DNA from: Symbiodinium natans
Taxonomy: Eukaryota; Sar; Dinophyceae; Suessiales; Symbiodiniaceae
Assembly (NCBI GenBank): GCA_905221605.1
Contig: CAJNDS010002792.1
Coordinates: 64,001 to 124,000 of the forward strand
Direction of reading: 5' to 3'
DNA length: 60,000 bases
The translations under genes were made by a program, and so were the position numbers. Every line of letters begins with the position of its first letter. Position 1 is the first letter of the stretch. Shown here in pieces: positions 1 through 11,593 of this stretch. The notes below the pieces were generated by a model that did no database searches, was not told where the DNA came from, and saw only the letters and a list, made by a program, of their open reading frames with translations.

Positions 1-3000
1 TCGCCCTCGCCTGCACCTGAGACTCTCACTGTGTCTCCCAAGAGTTCTAAGAGCACTCCAACGGCACTTTGTTTAGACATGCAAGGGATTGCAAGGGTCA
101 ACGGCCTGTTGCACAGGTTGAGTTGATCCTCAATTTGGCCGACCATGTCACGCTGCATGCCTCTCCTCTTGTTGAGCACGCTACGGGCAGTTTGACTGCA
201 AGGGACCATGTCGTCCGGTCTTCCTTTGTGGGATGAGACCTCTTGGGAAGGTAGCAGAAGCCCTCCAGCAAGGGCAGTGCAATGTCTACACGGGACGCAT
301 GCAGTCCCTTAGCGGGCAGCGCATGTCTGCACGAGATGGACTTGAATTAAGCCCGTCATCTTCGCATCTCATGCCGGTGCTGCAAGCGCCAGTGCCTCGA
401 AAACACGATGCAAAAAAGGAAAAATAAAACAATGCCTTTACCCATGTGAAGTCATTCTTCACACAGTCTGTCTGAGCCTGAGCCAAGCAACCAACAGTTG
501 CTAGCTGCAGCCTCTGTCAATGCCTCCGCCGTGTCTGCAAGCGCCACCAACAACTCGCCTGCAGACGGCAACATGCAGAGAACACGACAGATAATGCCAC
601 ACTGGCCTGCTTCAAAGACCGAACTCGACATATTTTGGGCGCTGCAACGGCTGCAACAGCAAAAGCCGCGGCCTTGGCTGATATCACTCGGCGGCATCTC
701 CTGTACAAGCTTGCCAAAGCTTGGCAAGCTTTCCACAGGCAAAATCCCCCCGACCTGCCCTAGACCCTGTAAATGTATCCCTCTTGCGTATCTTTGTCGT
801 TCCTCTGCTTCTTCTAGCGGGCAATACCGGGCATGGAGGATCGAGGTTGCCCTCACCCTCACCCCGGAGTGAATGGACTATCTACTTGTCGAACGTCTTC
901 AAACAGTCTCGGAGCGGAGCCGAATTGAAAGAGGCCCCTACAGAGCCAATTTCCAATTTTTCCCACAAGCTACCCCGACAAACTCTGTTCAGACCCTTTC
1001 TTAGGCCCTTTCTTTCGATGTAAGATAGCAGTTGGTTACAGGCTGGTGCATCCGCAGTACACGGCGTACTGTCAGAAAAGGTGCGGGCCGCCCTCACCCA
1101 TGTGGCATTCAACGTGAAGCCTTGGACGAGGCCTGGTTGGCTTTTTGCCGGGATGATGCAAACATGCGGGGCCTAGTAAAATACGGCTCGGCTTTGTTAA
1201 CGCACCCGAATTTAGTGTTAGTGCAAGTCTTTGAATTCAGAGGTCTGCATGTAAAGCTCAGGGACAGCAAACGAGGCCTCGTTGGGTTGCCCTAGAACGA
1301 TGCGAGCATGCCGATGTTTCTGTCCAGTCTGGTTTGGCCTTAGTTTGGCTTTGTTGTAGCTGGATTTTCGTATCTTCTTTTTTTCTCTTTTATTTTGGGG
1401 GGGGGGGGGGGGGGGGGGGGCATGTACCACCCCCCCCCCTTGCAGTAGCGTTGGTAAAAGCCGGTCGCCTTTCCGACTGTTTTCTGGGTTCCAAGGTCTT
1501 TCTTGTGAAAATGCTACATTTTTGCGGCTGTGGCATGCAACGAATCATTCCTGAAATTGCTGAGTAAGTCTCGCGGCAGGTAGCCCACCATCAAATGGCA
1601 CAGTAAACTCACACGTGTAAAATTCACATGCCTTCGTGGTCCCTCCCCACGCTCGCTCCGCCTGTTTGGCGACTTCATACTCGCGGAAGGGCTCCCGGAA
1701 GGGCTCCCGGAAATCTTGCTGCGCACTTCCTGTGAGATAGTTGTGGACCAAAATGCTGCGAAAAAAGGCAGCAAGTAAACACCACAATCAACACCACAAG
1801 TCCGTGGGCTGGAAAAAAGGTCCGGAGTTGATTTTGGAGGCTTTAAGGTTCGGCATGCTGGATTGTTAAGGGAAGTCCAAAATGTTCTTCCTTAGTGCTT
1901 CTCTACGAGACTCCATAACGTTCTGACTCAACGGCATGTCTGCCTGCTCGCAGCCTTCAAACTGCTTATTGCCGCAAGTCCAAAGGAAGCATTGAAGCAA
2001 ACGTGCTCGAACTTGAAAATGTTCTGCCTTTGCTGCAGTAAACCGGCGTTGTGCGAGTAAAAGGCATCACCGTTGACGGATGGCAAATCCTGAACCTCAA
2101 CCAGATAGCACAACCAATTTGCGACGTGTTGATCGGGTATGCCAACCAGAGACCATCGACCCACATGCCGATGGTCCATTTTACGAGGCTTTGATCAAGC
2201 GCAATTCAAATACCAGCATCGCGTGACCCCCAAGTCCACACGATGCCACTGCACAGACTACCTATTAAGAGGGCATCTCTTCGTTTCAAACGAACCATAA
2301 CGAACCCCACTTTTTCCTAGCAAGGCATACGACACGTTGTTCTCAATGAGAAGCCTCGCCCTCGCTGTAAGGAGAAGGATGACCCCGCCTGGAATTTTCC
2401 AAAATTTGGACTCTTCCCTCCGTTTCGCTGAGCAGCAAGAGTTGTGCAAATCTAGATAACTGGAGCATTCTCTAACTTACCCTGCATTCAGCGTAAAATG
2501 ACACATGGCTCTCAATAAGAAACCTCAGATGACGTGCTAAGCATCGGAACTCTTGATGAAGAGGACGCATGTTCCTTTTATGTTGGAAATCAAGAGAGCT
2601 CGGATGAAGAGCTACAGCTGCCCTCTCATACTTCGCATCAGCAACTGGAAACAGACAATCCTCCTCCTCTTCTCGAGAGAAAGTTCGCGCTTCTCAAAAA
2701 TTTTTCTTGAAGATCTACACTTTTCGAAACAGGTGAGGCTGCGTCTGTTCATGTGGCTGTGAAACAATACATGTGGGTCTGAAACAAAAAAACCCTTCGT
2801 GTGTCTTACAAGCCGAAGAGGAGGTTTCCTTTGAAGCTACAGTTGAAGGCTTGGCATACACAGTCATGTAGTAGTGGTGGTAGTAATAGTCGCAACGACG
2901 GTCGCTGTAGCAGTAGCAGGACCTGAAGGGCGGGCCCAAGGGAATGAAAGCTCTGCCGGCTTGCTGAAAGGATTCTAAACAAAACTTGTGAAACGGACTC

Positions 3001-3745
3001 CAATACAAAGACTCAAAACGACCATTTCAAGAAAAATCTACAATAGAGTAGGCAAAGGGGCTCAAGCGAAACCGAATGGCGAGGCGGGCTCCAATGTAAG
3101 AACCCCACCGACTCATTCAAGAAGAATCCACAATCGAGCAACGTACAACACAGGGGGCGGAGGGGTGGGAGGTGGATGGGAGTTTGTTCGCGGTTTAGTT
3201 TTCCACGCTACAATCACAAGTTTTCCGGGACCATTCCGCGAACCCGGTTTGCTGGGGTCACCGGCTATACCACAATTTTGCAGGGGAACTGTTTTTAGGG
3301 CTTCTCTATAGGATTGATGGTGTAGGCAGGGTGTAGGGTTTGCTTGTTTGCTTGACTCCTTAGCGAGCCTCAACAGCGTCCGACGAACACACGCGGGAAC
3401 TTCAGTCCCTCTACCGCAGCCCCGAGCCTGGTCTGAGATCTTGAGCGTTTTGGTTAAGCCTCAGAAATGCTATGTAAACCATTGTTGGCTGAACCCGTGG
3501 TGGCCTTGCACTACCACTGCTCAGTTTCCAGAAACCAAAACCTCAAGAAATAGGCCCCTTTGCTCAGAAGTTCTTTCTGGGTTCTGGAATTTTGGGTTTA
3601 ACGTTTCGACATCAGGTCTTCCAGCTGGGCCTGGACTACGGCACCCCCGCTCAGCCTGTGTACTATCTGCTCAATATAAGAGAATATGTGTTTTTAATTC
3701 TTCATTTAGTCATTTGTTGAGGCTTTTTGAGTTTTCTAATTCTTG
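1..3745. other. stretch without a confident gene
   Basis: Several short open frames exist on both strands, for example around 500-870 and 3348-3746, but none shows a recognisable motif, and the same bases are open in two or three frames. Short exons like those seen further right could be hidden here. I cannot support any of them. Confidence 0.4.
1397..1439. repeat. poly-G run facing poly-C run
   Basis: Twenty-four G are followed after nine bases by a run of ten or more C, giving a potential hairpin or G-quadruplex. Similar long G or C homopolymers recur at 17121, 18524, 19649, 23777, 26449, 33404, 34087 and 55996, often inside the short mobile elements. Confidence 0.8.
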
Positions 3746-3857
3746 ACATATACATATATATATGTATATATATATATATATATGTCTATGTATGTATAGA
3801 TCTAATATTATATATGTTTATTTATACATATATATATGTATATACTACATAATTATA
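3746..3857. repeat. AT/ATAC microsatellite
   Basis: The stretch consists almost only of TATA and TATG steps, for example repeated tatatatgtatat. Comparable AT microsatellites lie at 32665-32762 and 59450-59632. Confidence 0.9.
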
Positions 3858-4785
3858 TAATTCTCTTTTGCACAATATACTTTAAAGATCTTGCCGGCGA
3901 AGACCCCCAAACACCAAGCTTGCAAAACAACGATGTGACCGAAGGCGACATGTCTCCTTGATGGAGAAACCCTGGGATCCATGCCCACCCCGACACTTGA
4001 CCAAAGGACCGGAAGAGGAAAAAGACGGCAGAGCACAGGATTCGGGCTAGAGGAGCAAGAGACCAAAGGATACCAAATAGCTGTCCCAGGCCATACCAGC
4101 ATATACCAGCACAGTGCACGATTCCCAAAACGACCCAGAAACCACGGGACCGGGAGAGGAGCGCCAGAGTACCAAGAGACAAAGGACAAACAAAACCCAA
4201 AAGCATCTTAGTGTCATCCCACTTCCGAAAAAAAAAATGCAAAAGCGCACCACACTGCCAGGCCTGCATCACCACCACCACAACTTGCAGGAAGAGCGAC
4301 CTAGCACCGGTAGGAATGTCACACACATGCGCAGGCATGCATACCACTGAGACTGCTCGATGTACAACCTGCCTCTGGTCTTGCATCCACCCAAATGATG
4401 CCTGGTTGCGGACAGATTGCATGCTTTGGTTTGCTAAGGCGTCGGCCTTCAACAGAAAAACGAAGCGATGCGAAAGTGTCGACCTTGCATCCGAGGTTCG
4501 GCCACCTTGTGGAGAGGTTTTCAATGTGGTTTGTGTCAATGTCCCGAGGACCTGTGTGCCCAAACAAAGTTGTTGTAGGAAGAGCTGAAACTTGCCTGGC
4601 TTAGTGACGTCTCCCATGCTGTGTGCCCCATGTCTTGCGGCATTGTGGCCGGCATGTGCGAGTGCATCCAAGTGGCATGTCGACACCTGAAAGCAGCCCA
4701 AATCTCCGGTGACATGTCTTGGGTGTCCAAGGGTGGCACTCCACTTGCTGTCCGCTGGCTTCGCTGGTTCCACTGGCCAACGCAC
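3853..4785 (-). CDS. candidate 310-residue hydrophobic protein or chance ORF
   Basis: This is the longest uninterrupted minus-strand frame in the window outside tandem repeats. The C-terminal half is hydrophobic, with stretches such as LQVVVVVMQAWQCGALLHFF and a VVLGIVHCAGICWYGLG-like segment, so membrane segments are possible. No family motif is recognised. The frame ends at the AT microsatellite, its upstream part is also open on the plus strand, and the other genes here are split into short exons. I give it low to moderate weight. It could be several exons plus read-through introns. Confidence 0.3.
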   Translation of the reverse strand: MRWPVEPAKPADSKWSATLGHPRHVTGDLGCFQVSTCHLDALAHAGHNAARHGAHSMGDVTKPGKFQLFLQQLCLGTQVLGTLTQTTLKTSPQGGRTSDARSTLSHRFVFLLKADALANQSMQSVRNQASFGWMQDQRQVVHRAVSVVCMPAHVCDIPTGARSLFLQVVVVVMQAWQCGALLHFFFRKWDDTKMLLGFVCPLSLGTLALLSRSRGFWVVLGIVHCAGICWYGLGQLFGILWSLAPLARILCSAVFFLFRSFGQVSGWAWIPGFLHQGDMSPSVTSLFCKLGVWGSSPARSLKYIVQKRII

Positions 4786-5482
4786 AGGAGAAGAGCATGC
4801 TGCATCGCAACATTTCAGCTGTCACGGGCTGTGCAAAGATCAGTGCATGCTGTTGATACTGATGAAACATGATGCTCTTTGATCTTCAGGGGCACAAGCC
4901 TGGCTGCATCGTGTCAACATCTTGAAGACATCTCGTTACGAGCTCTGCTGCATGTCTGCAGGTACATGACTGGCGCTGCAGTGCCGCTACAGCTACAAAA
5001 ACAGACAAACGACGGCTGATTCCTTATATGGCTGCGCACACGTTCGGCGTCACAAGCTGCATCTGCTGCAACTGATTGATGGCAACTCAGGACCGCACTA
5101 GGTGCCTGCACCAGCGAGTCACGCACATAGTTCCACTCTCACAAATGCATCGTCGGGTTCAGCTGCCACCCACACCCTCTGCTAAGCCGAGCCTTTGTCT
5201 TGATAATGAGCCGCCCGATCTGCCCCAGTGTATCCAGAACCCTGTGGCATGCACACATTCACTAGTGAAGCGCAGGGAAGCACAAAAGCACCAAGAGCTG
5301 CGAAGGCCATGTCTACAACGTGAAGTCATAAGTCATCTCACGTAGGACAATGTAGGAGGACACTGTCCTTCATGAGATGACTTATTACAAGAACCGCAAG
5401 CTGCAAATCGAACCGAAAGAATGAAGGTGCTTCACGGATTTCATGGCGCTTTCCAATCATTCTGGCCGCACCATCTGGGCAG

Positions 5483-5566
5483 GTCAGCATTGTTTGTGGC
5501 AGAGTAGACAGTGGTGAAGTGCCCGAGGAACTCCTGGCACGGGCACGACGGGGTCTTTCAGCTGAG
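5483..5566 (+). CDS. possible 84-nt coding exon, strand uncertain
   Basis: On the plus strand an acceptor-like GGGCAG precedes 28 open codons including VDSGEVPEELLARARRGL, and the exon would end at GCTGAG before a GC donor. The minus strand is also open here (LKDPVVPVPGVPRALHHCL), and minus would agree with the other genes. The strand is therefore undecided. Confidence 0.3.
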
Positions 5567-5574
5567 GCTTGAGA

Positions 5575-5845
5575 GCACAAGCCACAAGCGGTCACAAGCT
5601 GCAACGTCCTGCACGGAAAGCCGCACTGAATCAGCTGCAACAACCGACGCAGCAAAAAGCTGGCCTCCACAAGGATATATCTGTACAGAGTTCAATCATG
5701 ACCATACCCGAGGCGACTCCAAAACAACAGTCAGCTCCGCACCAAGCAGGCGATCAATCTGTGAAGACCTTCCACATCTACACTGCTGGCATGCGTGGCT
5801 CTATAAAAACTTGCTGCCATGACAAGTTGACAAGCTGCTTCTGAA
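5575..5845 (+). CDS. possible coding stretch, unrecognised
   Basis: Two overlapping plus-strand frames stay open, one with AGLHKDISVQSSIMTIPEAT and one with GYICTEFNHDHTRGDSKTT. Neither matches a family I know. It may belong to the same gene as the possible exon just upstream. Low confidence. Confidence 0.2.
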
Positions 5846-6339
5846 AAGCACGCGCTCAGGAAGAAACGATAAGCCCAGATCGAACTTCTCGAGAACCTAA
5901 ACACAGCCAGCTCGTTCTCTATCACAAATTCAGTTCTGGGGCGGGTACGTTGGGCATCTTGGATCAACTTGCGCACAGGGGAAGGGGGGACGGAAGCGGC
6001 ACTGCCTACTAGAAGGTCCATGGGTAGGCATAAGGAAAACTAAGGTGAAGAATTACATTGTCTAGTCAGGTCACAAGAAATAACCAGCAAACCTTATGAA
6101 CCATTTCGCCTACCGCGCTTTGTGAAGCGAGACAGGTGAATTTAGATTTGGCTGACCCTGGCCCTACAGCCTGCCAATGCCTGCCACCTGCCGACCCGCA
6201 GGACGGGCACAAGCTGGTCTAGCGCTTTGAAGCCTGAAGTACTGTAGGGGACTTAGTCCAACATCCATGCTAAGGTTAAGAGTCGTTGAGGGTTCTGGGG
6301 TTTGAGGAGTGAGTCATGGTGCAGAGATGGGGCCAGCAG
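5846..6339. other. no gene seen
   Basis: Mixed sequence without a supported open frame, repeat or element. Confidence 0.4.
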
Positions 6340-6612
6340 CAGATTTCGGAAAGCTGTTATGCGAATTCGAACCATTGAGAACGCCGATTCGGAAACTGGA
6401 GACCGTGGATTCGGGAATCGCAAAGTTTTCTGAAAGTATCATCCCCCGCCACCCACCCCCTTACGCCCGCGAGGTTTCCTGAATCGGCCCGGTTTCCTGA
6501 ATCGCATGAGATGCTTTCCTCGTGACGGCAATTTCCTGAACCGGGTAGCTCCTGAATGGCCCAGCTTCTTGAACCACAGTCCAGCTTCTGAATCGCGCTC
6601 TTTCCAGAGATG
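6340..6612. repeat. degenerate TTCCTGAATCG repeat cluster
   Basis: The motif TTCCTGAATCG or its complement CGATTCGGGAA recurs about eight times with variable spacing of 20-40 bases. The same GATTC core appears in the inverted repeat at 8990-9131. Confidence 0.6.
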
Positions 6613-7095
6613 GAACTTAGACCGAGATCGCGGGCCCCCCATCCAACAGTTTACACCCTATGCCTGACCCTAGACCCTAGACTCTGCCACCCGCCGTCCA
6701 CGGGCCGAGCATCATGAACATGAGCTGGATCTGGTTTCTCCACTGATCCCTCCCCCACCCCTGTATACTGATTCAGCGAAGCCTTTGAACGAATGCTCCT
6801 GGCAGAGGGCTTTCGTAATTGGACTGGGCAAGGGCAGCCATGATCAGCTACAATATGCAGCGCTAGCAAGCAGCTGTGAACTCACCAATGCCCGCACAGA
6901 TGCCGAAACGCACAGGCCGGACGGCAAGCGGCCATCTATTTGCTAATGCAAGCAGAGGGAGGAACGGGACCACTTCGCGAATGCTGCTCATGTTCAAACC
7001 CCTGCAGCATATTGCAGCATGCTCCTGCTGCTCACAACAAGCTTTTCATGCTTTGCTGCATTTGATTGTGTTGATCTTCCGGGCATTCGCACAGC

Positions 7096-8038
7096 TCAAG
7101 GCCTGGCCTGCTTAGCTTCCTTGATGTCTACGGTACCGTCGCCGTCTTTGTCAAACATCTTGAAGGTCTCTGTGAGATCCATATCCATTGCGACAATGGC
7201 CTGCGCAATGAGAATTCCAACTGAGACAAACGCGGCTCTTCTGGCAACAAAGGCGGCTCTTCTGGCGTGCCTCATAGACCTGCTTGATCGCGTCATTCAC
7301 AAACCTTTCAACAAAGTCGCAAGCTGCAGAAGGCTCAAGGATGTCCAACAGTAACGCAAGATTGTAAATATGCTTATTCAAACAGCTCAACCAACAGCCA
7401 CTCAAATGCAATAGACTGAGCTCGATGCGACGAATATCCTGCAGATTCGCTCTTGACGACCCATCTGTTCAGGAACTTGGTGACCTGCCGATGCAACAGA
7501 GAACCGCTAGCAACTGCCGGGCTGCTGCTCAGAGTGCACGCATAGCGGCATGCACCGAAGAACTTGGCGCAGAAACTAGCACGAAGGTGAGATTTGCTTT
7601 CAAATCAAAGAAGGCGTGAGTGCCTCGATCTGGTCATCCTTGATCACACCCCACTCCTCCAGGGCCTGATCCCAGAGCTGTTGCTCTCCGCGAGACGTTG
7701 TTATCTGCTAACAGCTAACAGCAGCCAACATGCTGCGCCAGTCTGTTCAGTTCAGTGCCTCCTTCCAAGGATTGTCACTCTCAATCTGCCTCAGATAAAA
7801 AGGGAACATGGCCACTGGATCTGCCACCATCGGCTGGTAAGCGCTGAGGCGAGTAAGCAATGGACGCCTCCATCATGTGCACAAAATCATCGATTGGCAT
7901 TTTTTGTCCTGCATGAAGTGAAGCATGGCAAACATCAGGGCAAACGTTACTTCACATTGGGCAGGCTGACTGGCCATGTGACTGCTGTGGCACACCTAAA
8001 GAATTTCGGATGATGTACGACCACAGCTGCGGCTTTTT
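7096..8038 (-). CDS. EF-hand protein gene with short exons (partial)
   Basis: Minus-strand exons can be read at 7996-8038, 7909-7949, 7759-7833 and 7624-7677. Their phases fit when joined, giving WSYIIRNSL, VTFALMFAMLHFMQ, VADPVAMFPFYLRQIESDNP and LWDQALEEWGVIKDDQIE. A later exon (about 7280-7464) has LLLDILEPSAACDFVERF. It splices by a GT-AG intron (7201-7279) to an exon with a full EF-hand calcium loop, DKDGDGTVDIKEA; the frame stops at 7096. Donors are GT, GA, GC, GC and GT; introns run 46-159 nt. The VTFALMF segment looks membrane-embedded, so an EF-hand channel or transporter is possible but unproven. The phase between 7624 and 7464 does not fit directly, so one exon is missing or misplaced. 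The 5' end is unresolved. Confidence 0.7.
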
Positions 8039-8124
8039 CTCGATTATCGCGATGATCATTCGCCTTGGTTGCCGATGCAAGCAGAAATCTCTCTACATGC
8101 AGCGTTCGCGAGCCAAGCTTACTA

Positions 8125-8172
8125 GACGAGCTGCGCAAAGGTCTTTTCTTGCCGTGCAGCTCGTGATGCCTT
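8125..8172 (-). CDS. possible upstream exon of the EF-hand gene
   Basis: The minus strand reads KASRAARQEKTFAQLV before a stop. This is helical, charged protein-like sequence 90 bases upstream of the first clear exon of the EF-hand gene. Exact splice sites were not found. Confidence 0.35.
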
Positions 8173-8611
8173 GCAGACACACTTTCCAGATGTTTTGCCC
8201 TTTTTTCATGGGGCCACTTCTTGAAACTGAGGACTCACTTGCTGGCAAGACGGATGAAACAGACGCTTATTGAACTTGCATAGCCGATCTGATGAGCGCA
8301 GACCGCGGCAAGGTATTGTAAGTCTAGCAAGACCGCGATGTTTGAAAAACACCATAACGATGTCGACTTCAAGTTACGGCCCCCATCCTAATGCTGCAAA
8401 ACGTCACCGGAAGAGAATGTTGGAAATTGCCCGGAATAGAGCGAAACACCGCCTCCTTCCGTCCCCCCAAACCCGCACGCCTACGAGCCTGTGCAAGCAG
8501 TGGGGAGCAACCTCACCTTCCTGACTCTTGAAATTGGAGCCCCATATAATACTGTGCTATGTCGTGCGAACACCCTCCAAAAAGGATCACATTCACCAAC
8601 GTCTGTTCCAT
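8173..8611. other. no supported gene
   Basis: Short frames on both strands lack protein character. This stretch may hold the promoter or 5' exons of the minus-strand EF-hand gene, but I see no recognisable signal. Confidence 0.35.
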
Positions 8612-8770
8612 TCAAGCTTCTATACACATGACCTTTTGGACTGCCTCGACCTGTTGTTTACATGTGTTTGCCAGGGCCGTTCCCGGAACAAATCTGGGGC
8701 CCTGGACCTCCAAGCTGTCCCTTTGCTGAGATGTCGATGTCTTGTTCCAGTCCACAGAATCGCCTGCAAA
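8612..8770 (-). CDS. possible coding island, frame uncertain
   Basis: All three minus-strand frames are open for much of this stretch, for example LEQDIDISAKGQLGGPGPQI and TALANTCKQQVEAVQKV. The base composition resembles exons elsewhere, but the frame and limits cannot be chosen. Confidence 0.3.
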   Translation of the reverse strand, partial: FAGDSVDWNKTSTSQQRDSLEVQGPRFVPGTALANTCKQQVEAVQKVMCIEA

Positions 8771-8989
8771 AAGGGCAACAAAAAACAACACTAAAAAACA
8801 ACACCAAAAATTGTCGGACTCTCCGCTGCTTTCACACCTTGTGCCACGATGCTGGGCATTTCCTCCAGCGGCGCCGCGAAGTGCCTGAAAGTCGCACGGC
8901 ACAAGATTTCACCGTGCTTTCATTCCGACTCCGATTCCAAGCATCACGGGGTGGGCGAATGCAGGCCCACAATGCGGGCTACATGGACC

Positions 8990-9131
8990 CGATTCAAAGT
9001 TGAATCGGCCGATTCAATTTGAATTGGCCCTCCAACTGAAGATTGAAGATTGAAGATTCCCAGGAACTCTTTCTGAGAATCTTCGATTTTCAATCTTCAG
9101 TGTGAGGGCCGATTCAAAATTGAATCGGCCG
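8990..9131. repeat. imperfect inverted repeat (hairpin element)
   Basis: The left arm has GATTCAATTTGAATTGGCCC and AACTGAAGATTGAAGATT. The right arm has the reverse complement (AATCTTCGATTTTCAATCTT, then GGGCCGATTCAAAATTGAAT). The arms are about 55 bp with a short loop, which suits a small MITE-like element or a cruciform. Confidence 0.75.
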
Positions 9132-9359
9132 CTCTATTTAAAAAAAGGGGAATGTATTGTAGTTTCACCGACCCAAACTGCAGATTTTTGAACCCCCCGG
9201 AAAATATTCTTTACATGTCGTGGTATTTCCCCATACGAAAACCCCCGTACTGGAAAGTAGTCTTACAGCCGGATTTTCGACGAAAAATGTTTCTTCAAAT
9301 GTGGAGGTATGAATTACACAGATGCTCGAATTCGGGAATGAGCGGGGTTCTCTTTTAGG

Positions 9360-9745
9360 GTTCAGGGGCTTTCCTCTTCAGATTTCAAAGGTTCCCCTTT
9401 TTAGGGCTTAGGGGAAGAGACTTAGGCACTAAAATCATGGGATTTAGGATCTAGCGAGAAAATTTAGTGAGCCAGGTTCGGTTGGTTTCTTTGATGATTT
9501 AGGGGGTCTCAATTGGGGATTTAGGGACCCCCTTTTCAGGATTTAGTGACCCCCCCGCCCCCCCTTCCCCGGATTTAGGGATTGAGTGAATATGATTTAG
9601 GGAATACGATGTAGGGATCCCGTGCTTTAGGACTTAGCGAAGAGGATTTTGGGAACAGGCTTCATGTTTTCGGAATTAGGGGTTTATGCAACAGAATTTT
9701 GTGAATAAGGTTAAGGGAATAGGACTTAGGGAGCAGGATTTCGGG
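9360..9745. repeat. degenerate TTTAGGG-like repeat field
   Basis: GATTTAGGG, ATTTAGTG, ACTTAGGG and similar near-telomeric words recur every 12-25 bases without forming a regular array. This could be an old, mutated telomere-repeat block. Confidence 0.5.
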
Positions 9746-9832
9746 AGTCGGTCTCATTTTGAAAGCGTTTTGATGTCACGCAAGTATAGGAAATTTGGAA
9801 ACGGTAGGTTTTGGACGGGGCCGTAGCATGTG

Positions 9833-10085
9833 CATGTATGTATGTATGTATGTATGTGTGTATGTATGTATGTATGTGTGTATGTATGTATGTATGTATG
9901 TATGTATGTATGTATGTATGTATGTATGTATGTATGTATGTATGTATGTATGTATAGATAGATAGATATATATAGATATATCGATATATAGATATATAGA
10001 TATATAGATATATAGATATATAGATATATAGATATATAGATATATAGATATAGAGATATGGAGATATAGAGATATATATATATAT
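9833..10085. repeat. compound TATG then GATATATA microsatellite
   Basis: About thirty TATG units with occasional TGTG variants pass into about fifteen GATATATA-type units. Open frames here (poly HTYI, poly YIYIS) are artefacts. Confidence 0.95.
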
Positions 10086-10380
10086 GTGGCAGGGATTTTT
10101 AGGGTTCATTTCGCTTAGCATCCGTAGTCATCATATATATACACTAATAAAACTCGTTTTTGTCTTATTACTTATTATATGCCTAAATACATCACGACAA
10201 ACACTACTACTTGTTCAATAGATATATGATTCTTATTTGGAATACTTTTTCTTGTTGCTGAAGCCAGATTGTTTGCGACAATCCTCAGGAATCGGTACCT
10301 GCAACTTCTGTTGGGTGAAACAAGTTTGCACACTCGCACGCACCTGACCACACCGTCAAGTTTTAGTAGCTATGCACAGT

Positions 10381-10529
10381 GGGTTTAGGGTTTAGGGTTT
10401 AGGGTTTAGGGTTTAGGGTTTAGGGTTTAGGGTTTAAGGTTTAGGGTTTAGGGTTTAGGGTTTAGGGTTTAGGGTTTAGGGTTTAGGGTTTAGGGTTTAA
10501 GGTTTAGGGTTTAGGGTTTAGGGTTTAGG
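10381..10529 (+). repeat. interstitial telomere-repeat block (TTTAGGG)21
   Basis: About 21 units of TTTAGGG occur with two TTTAAGG variants, in one orientation, ending in a short head-to-head turn (TTTAGGGCTAAACCC). It directly abuts the minus-strand coding island at 10536-10718, so it may be an intron or lie 3' of the gene. Confidence 0.95.
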
Positions 10530-10535
10530 GCTAAA

Positions 10536-10718
10536 CCCTATCTTAAGTTCCTGCTGCATCATGTTGTGCGTTCGTGCTTGGCTCCTCAGCTTGCTGCTGT
10601 CGTCTGAGTTCGACCCCATGTGCTGCGCAGTCTTGACTGCTGCAGAGAACGGGCCGTTCAAAAGCGACACGTTGAAAGGCATTCCAGTCATAGAGTTCTG
10701 TGGAGAACGGACGCTCGG
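10536..10718 (-). CDS. coding exon, unrecognised protein
   Basis: The minus strand reads SPQNSMTGMPFNVSLLNGPF followed by FSAAVKTAQHMGSNSDDSS and ends near MMQQELK at the telomere-repeat block. It has good protein character and no known domain. An overlapping second minus-strand frame is also open, so the frame is likely but not certain. Confidence 0.5.
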
Positions 10719-10879
10719 CAAGAGCGTTTGTGCGACACCAGAAAGCGCACGCGGACAAAAGAAAGCCCTACCCTAGATCCTACACGAAACTCTGGCTACT
10801 CTACTACGCTAGAGACTCAAAATAACTGCCCTGAACATCAACCTGGGCACATGGTAAATGGAAGGTGTACCTTATGAAG

Positions 10880-11590
10880 CACAAATATCGCTGTAGCCTA
10901 AAGGGTCCAATATACGTACATACTTGGGACCTTACAGGAAGACACATAATGGATGCATAGGGAAGGTAACCCTGCAATCTTGTGATGCTTTTTTCTCAAA
11001 ATTGTAACCTGAGACGAGTTTGTGATCCTAGGACATCGGGTTTAGAGTTCAAGGGTTAATTTTAGGGCTATCAGACCTAAACCTGTAAACTTTACAACCC
11101 TAAACTCAAATTACCTTTCGCTATTCATGTAGCCCGAAACACCATAGCATCTTAAACCTCAAACCCTAAACCTTCACCGGAAACTCACAACAGAAACGAT
11201 CAACACACGAATCCAGAAACCCAGGTCCGCTTTGCATCAGGAAACGATGGGTTTAGGGTTTAGGGACCCTGAACCCTAAACTCTAAAACCTCCAGTTTGG
11301 GAATTACCCGACGTGGTTTGGGATTCAGCCACTAAACCTTGTAAACCCTCGATAATAGCGCCCTTGCTGGTCAATGGAAGCTTAAAGACCGAGTCATTAA
11401 TCTACTTCTAACGTACTTAGGGGGACTTAGGGTGTATGTAAAAAAATTGTAACTGGGGTTAGAAGCCCAGCCTCCATGCAAACCTTCCATAGACCCTAAA
11501 CCCTTTGCAACTACCCTGGGACTGCTAGGTTTGCAGTGAGGGTTTAATGTTGAGGGTGTCGGGTTTAGGGAGCACCCTGAACCCTAACCC
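10880..11590. other. telomere-like words, no gene
   Basis: Scattered single or double CCCTAAA/TTTAGGG words (11150-11175, 11248-11285, 11495-11590) sit in unique sequence. Bases 10899-10933 resemble one end of element family C (AAGGGTCCA then ACTTGGGAC). No supported coding island. Confidence 0.5.
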
Positions 11591-11593
11591 TGA

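Noticed and set aside
9726-10121. 131-residue Tyr/Ile/His-rich frame
   Set aside because: Translation of TATG and GATATATA microsatellites.
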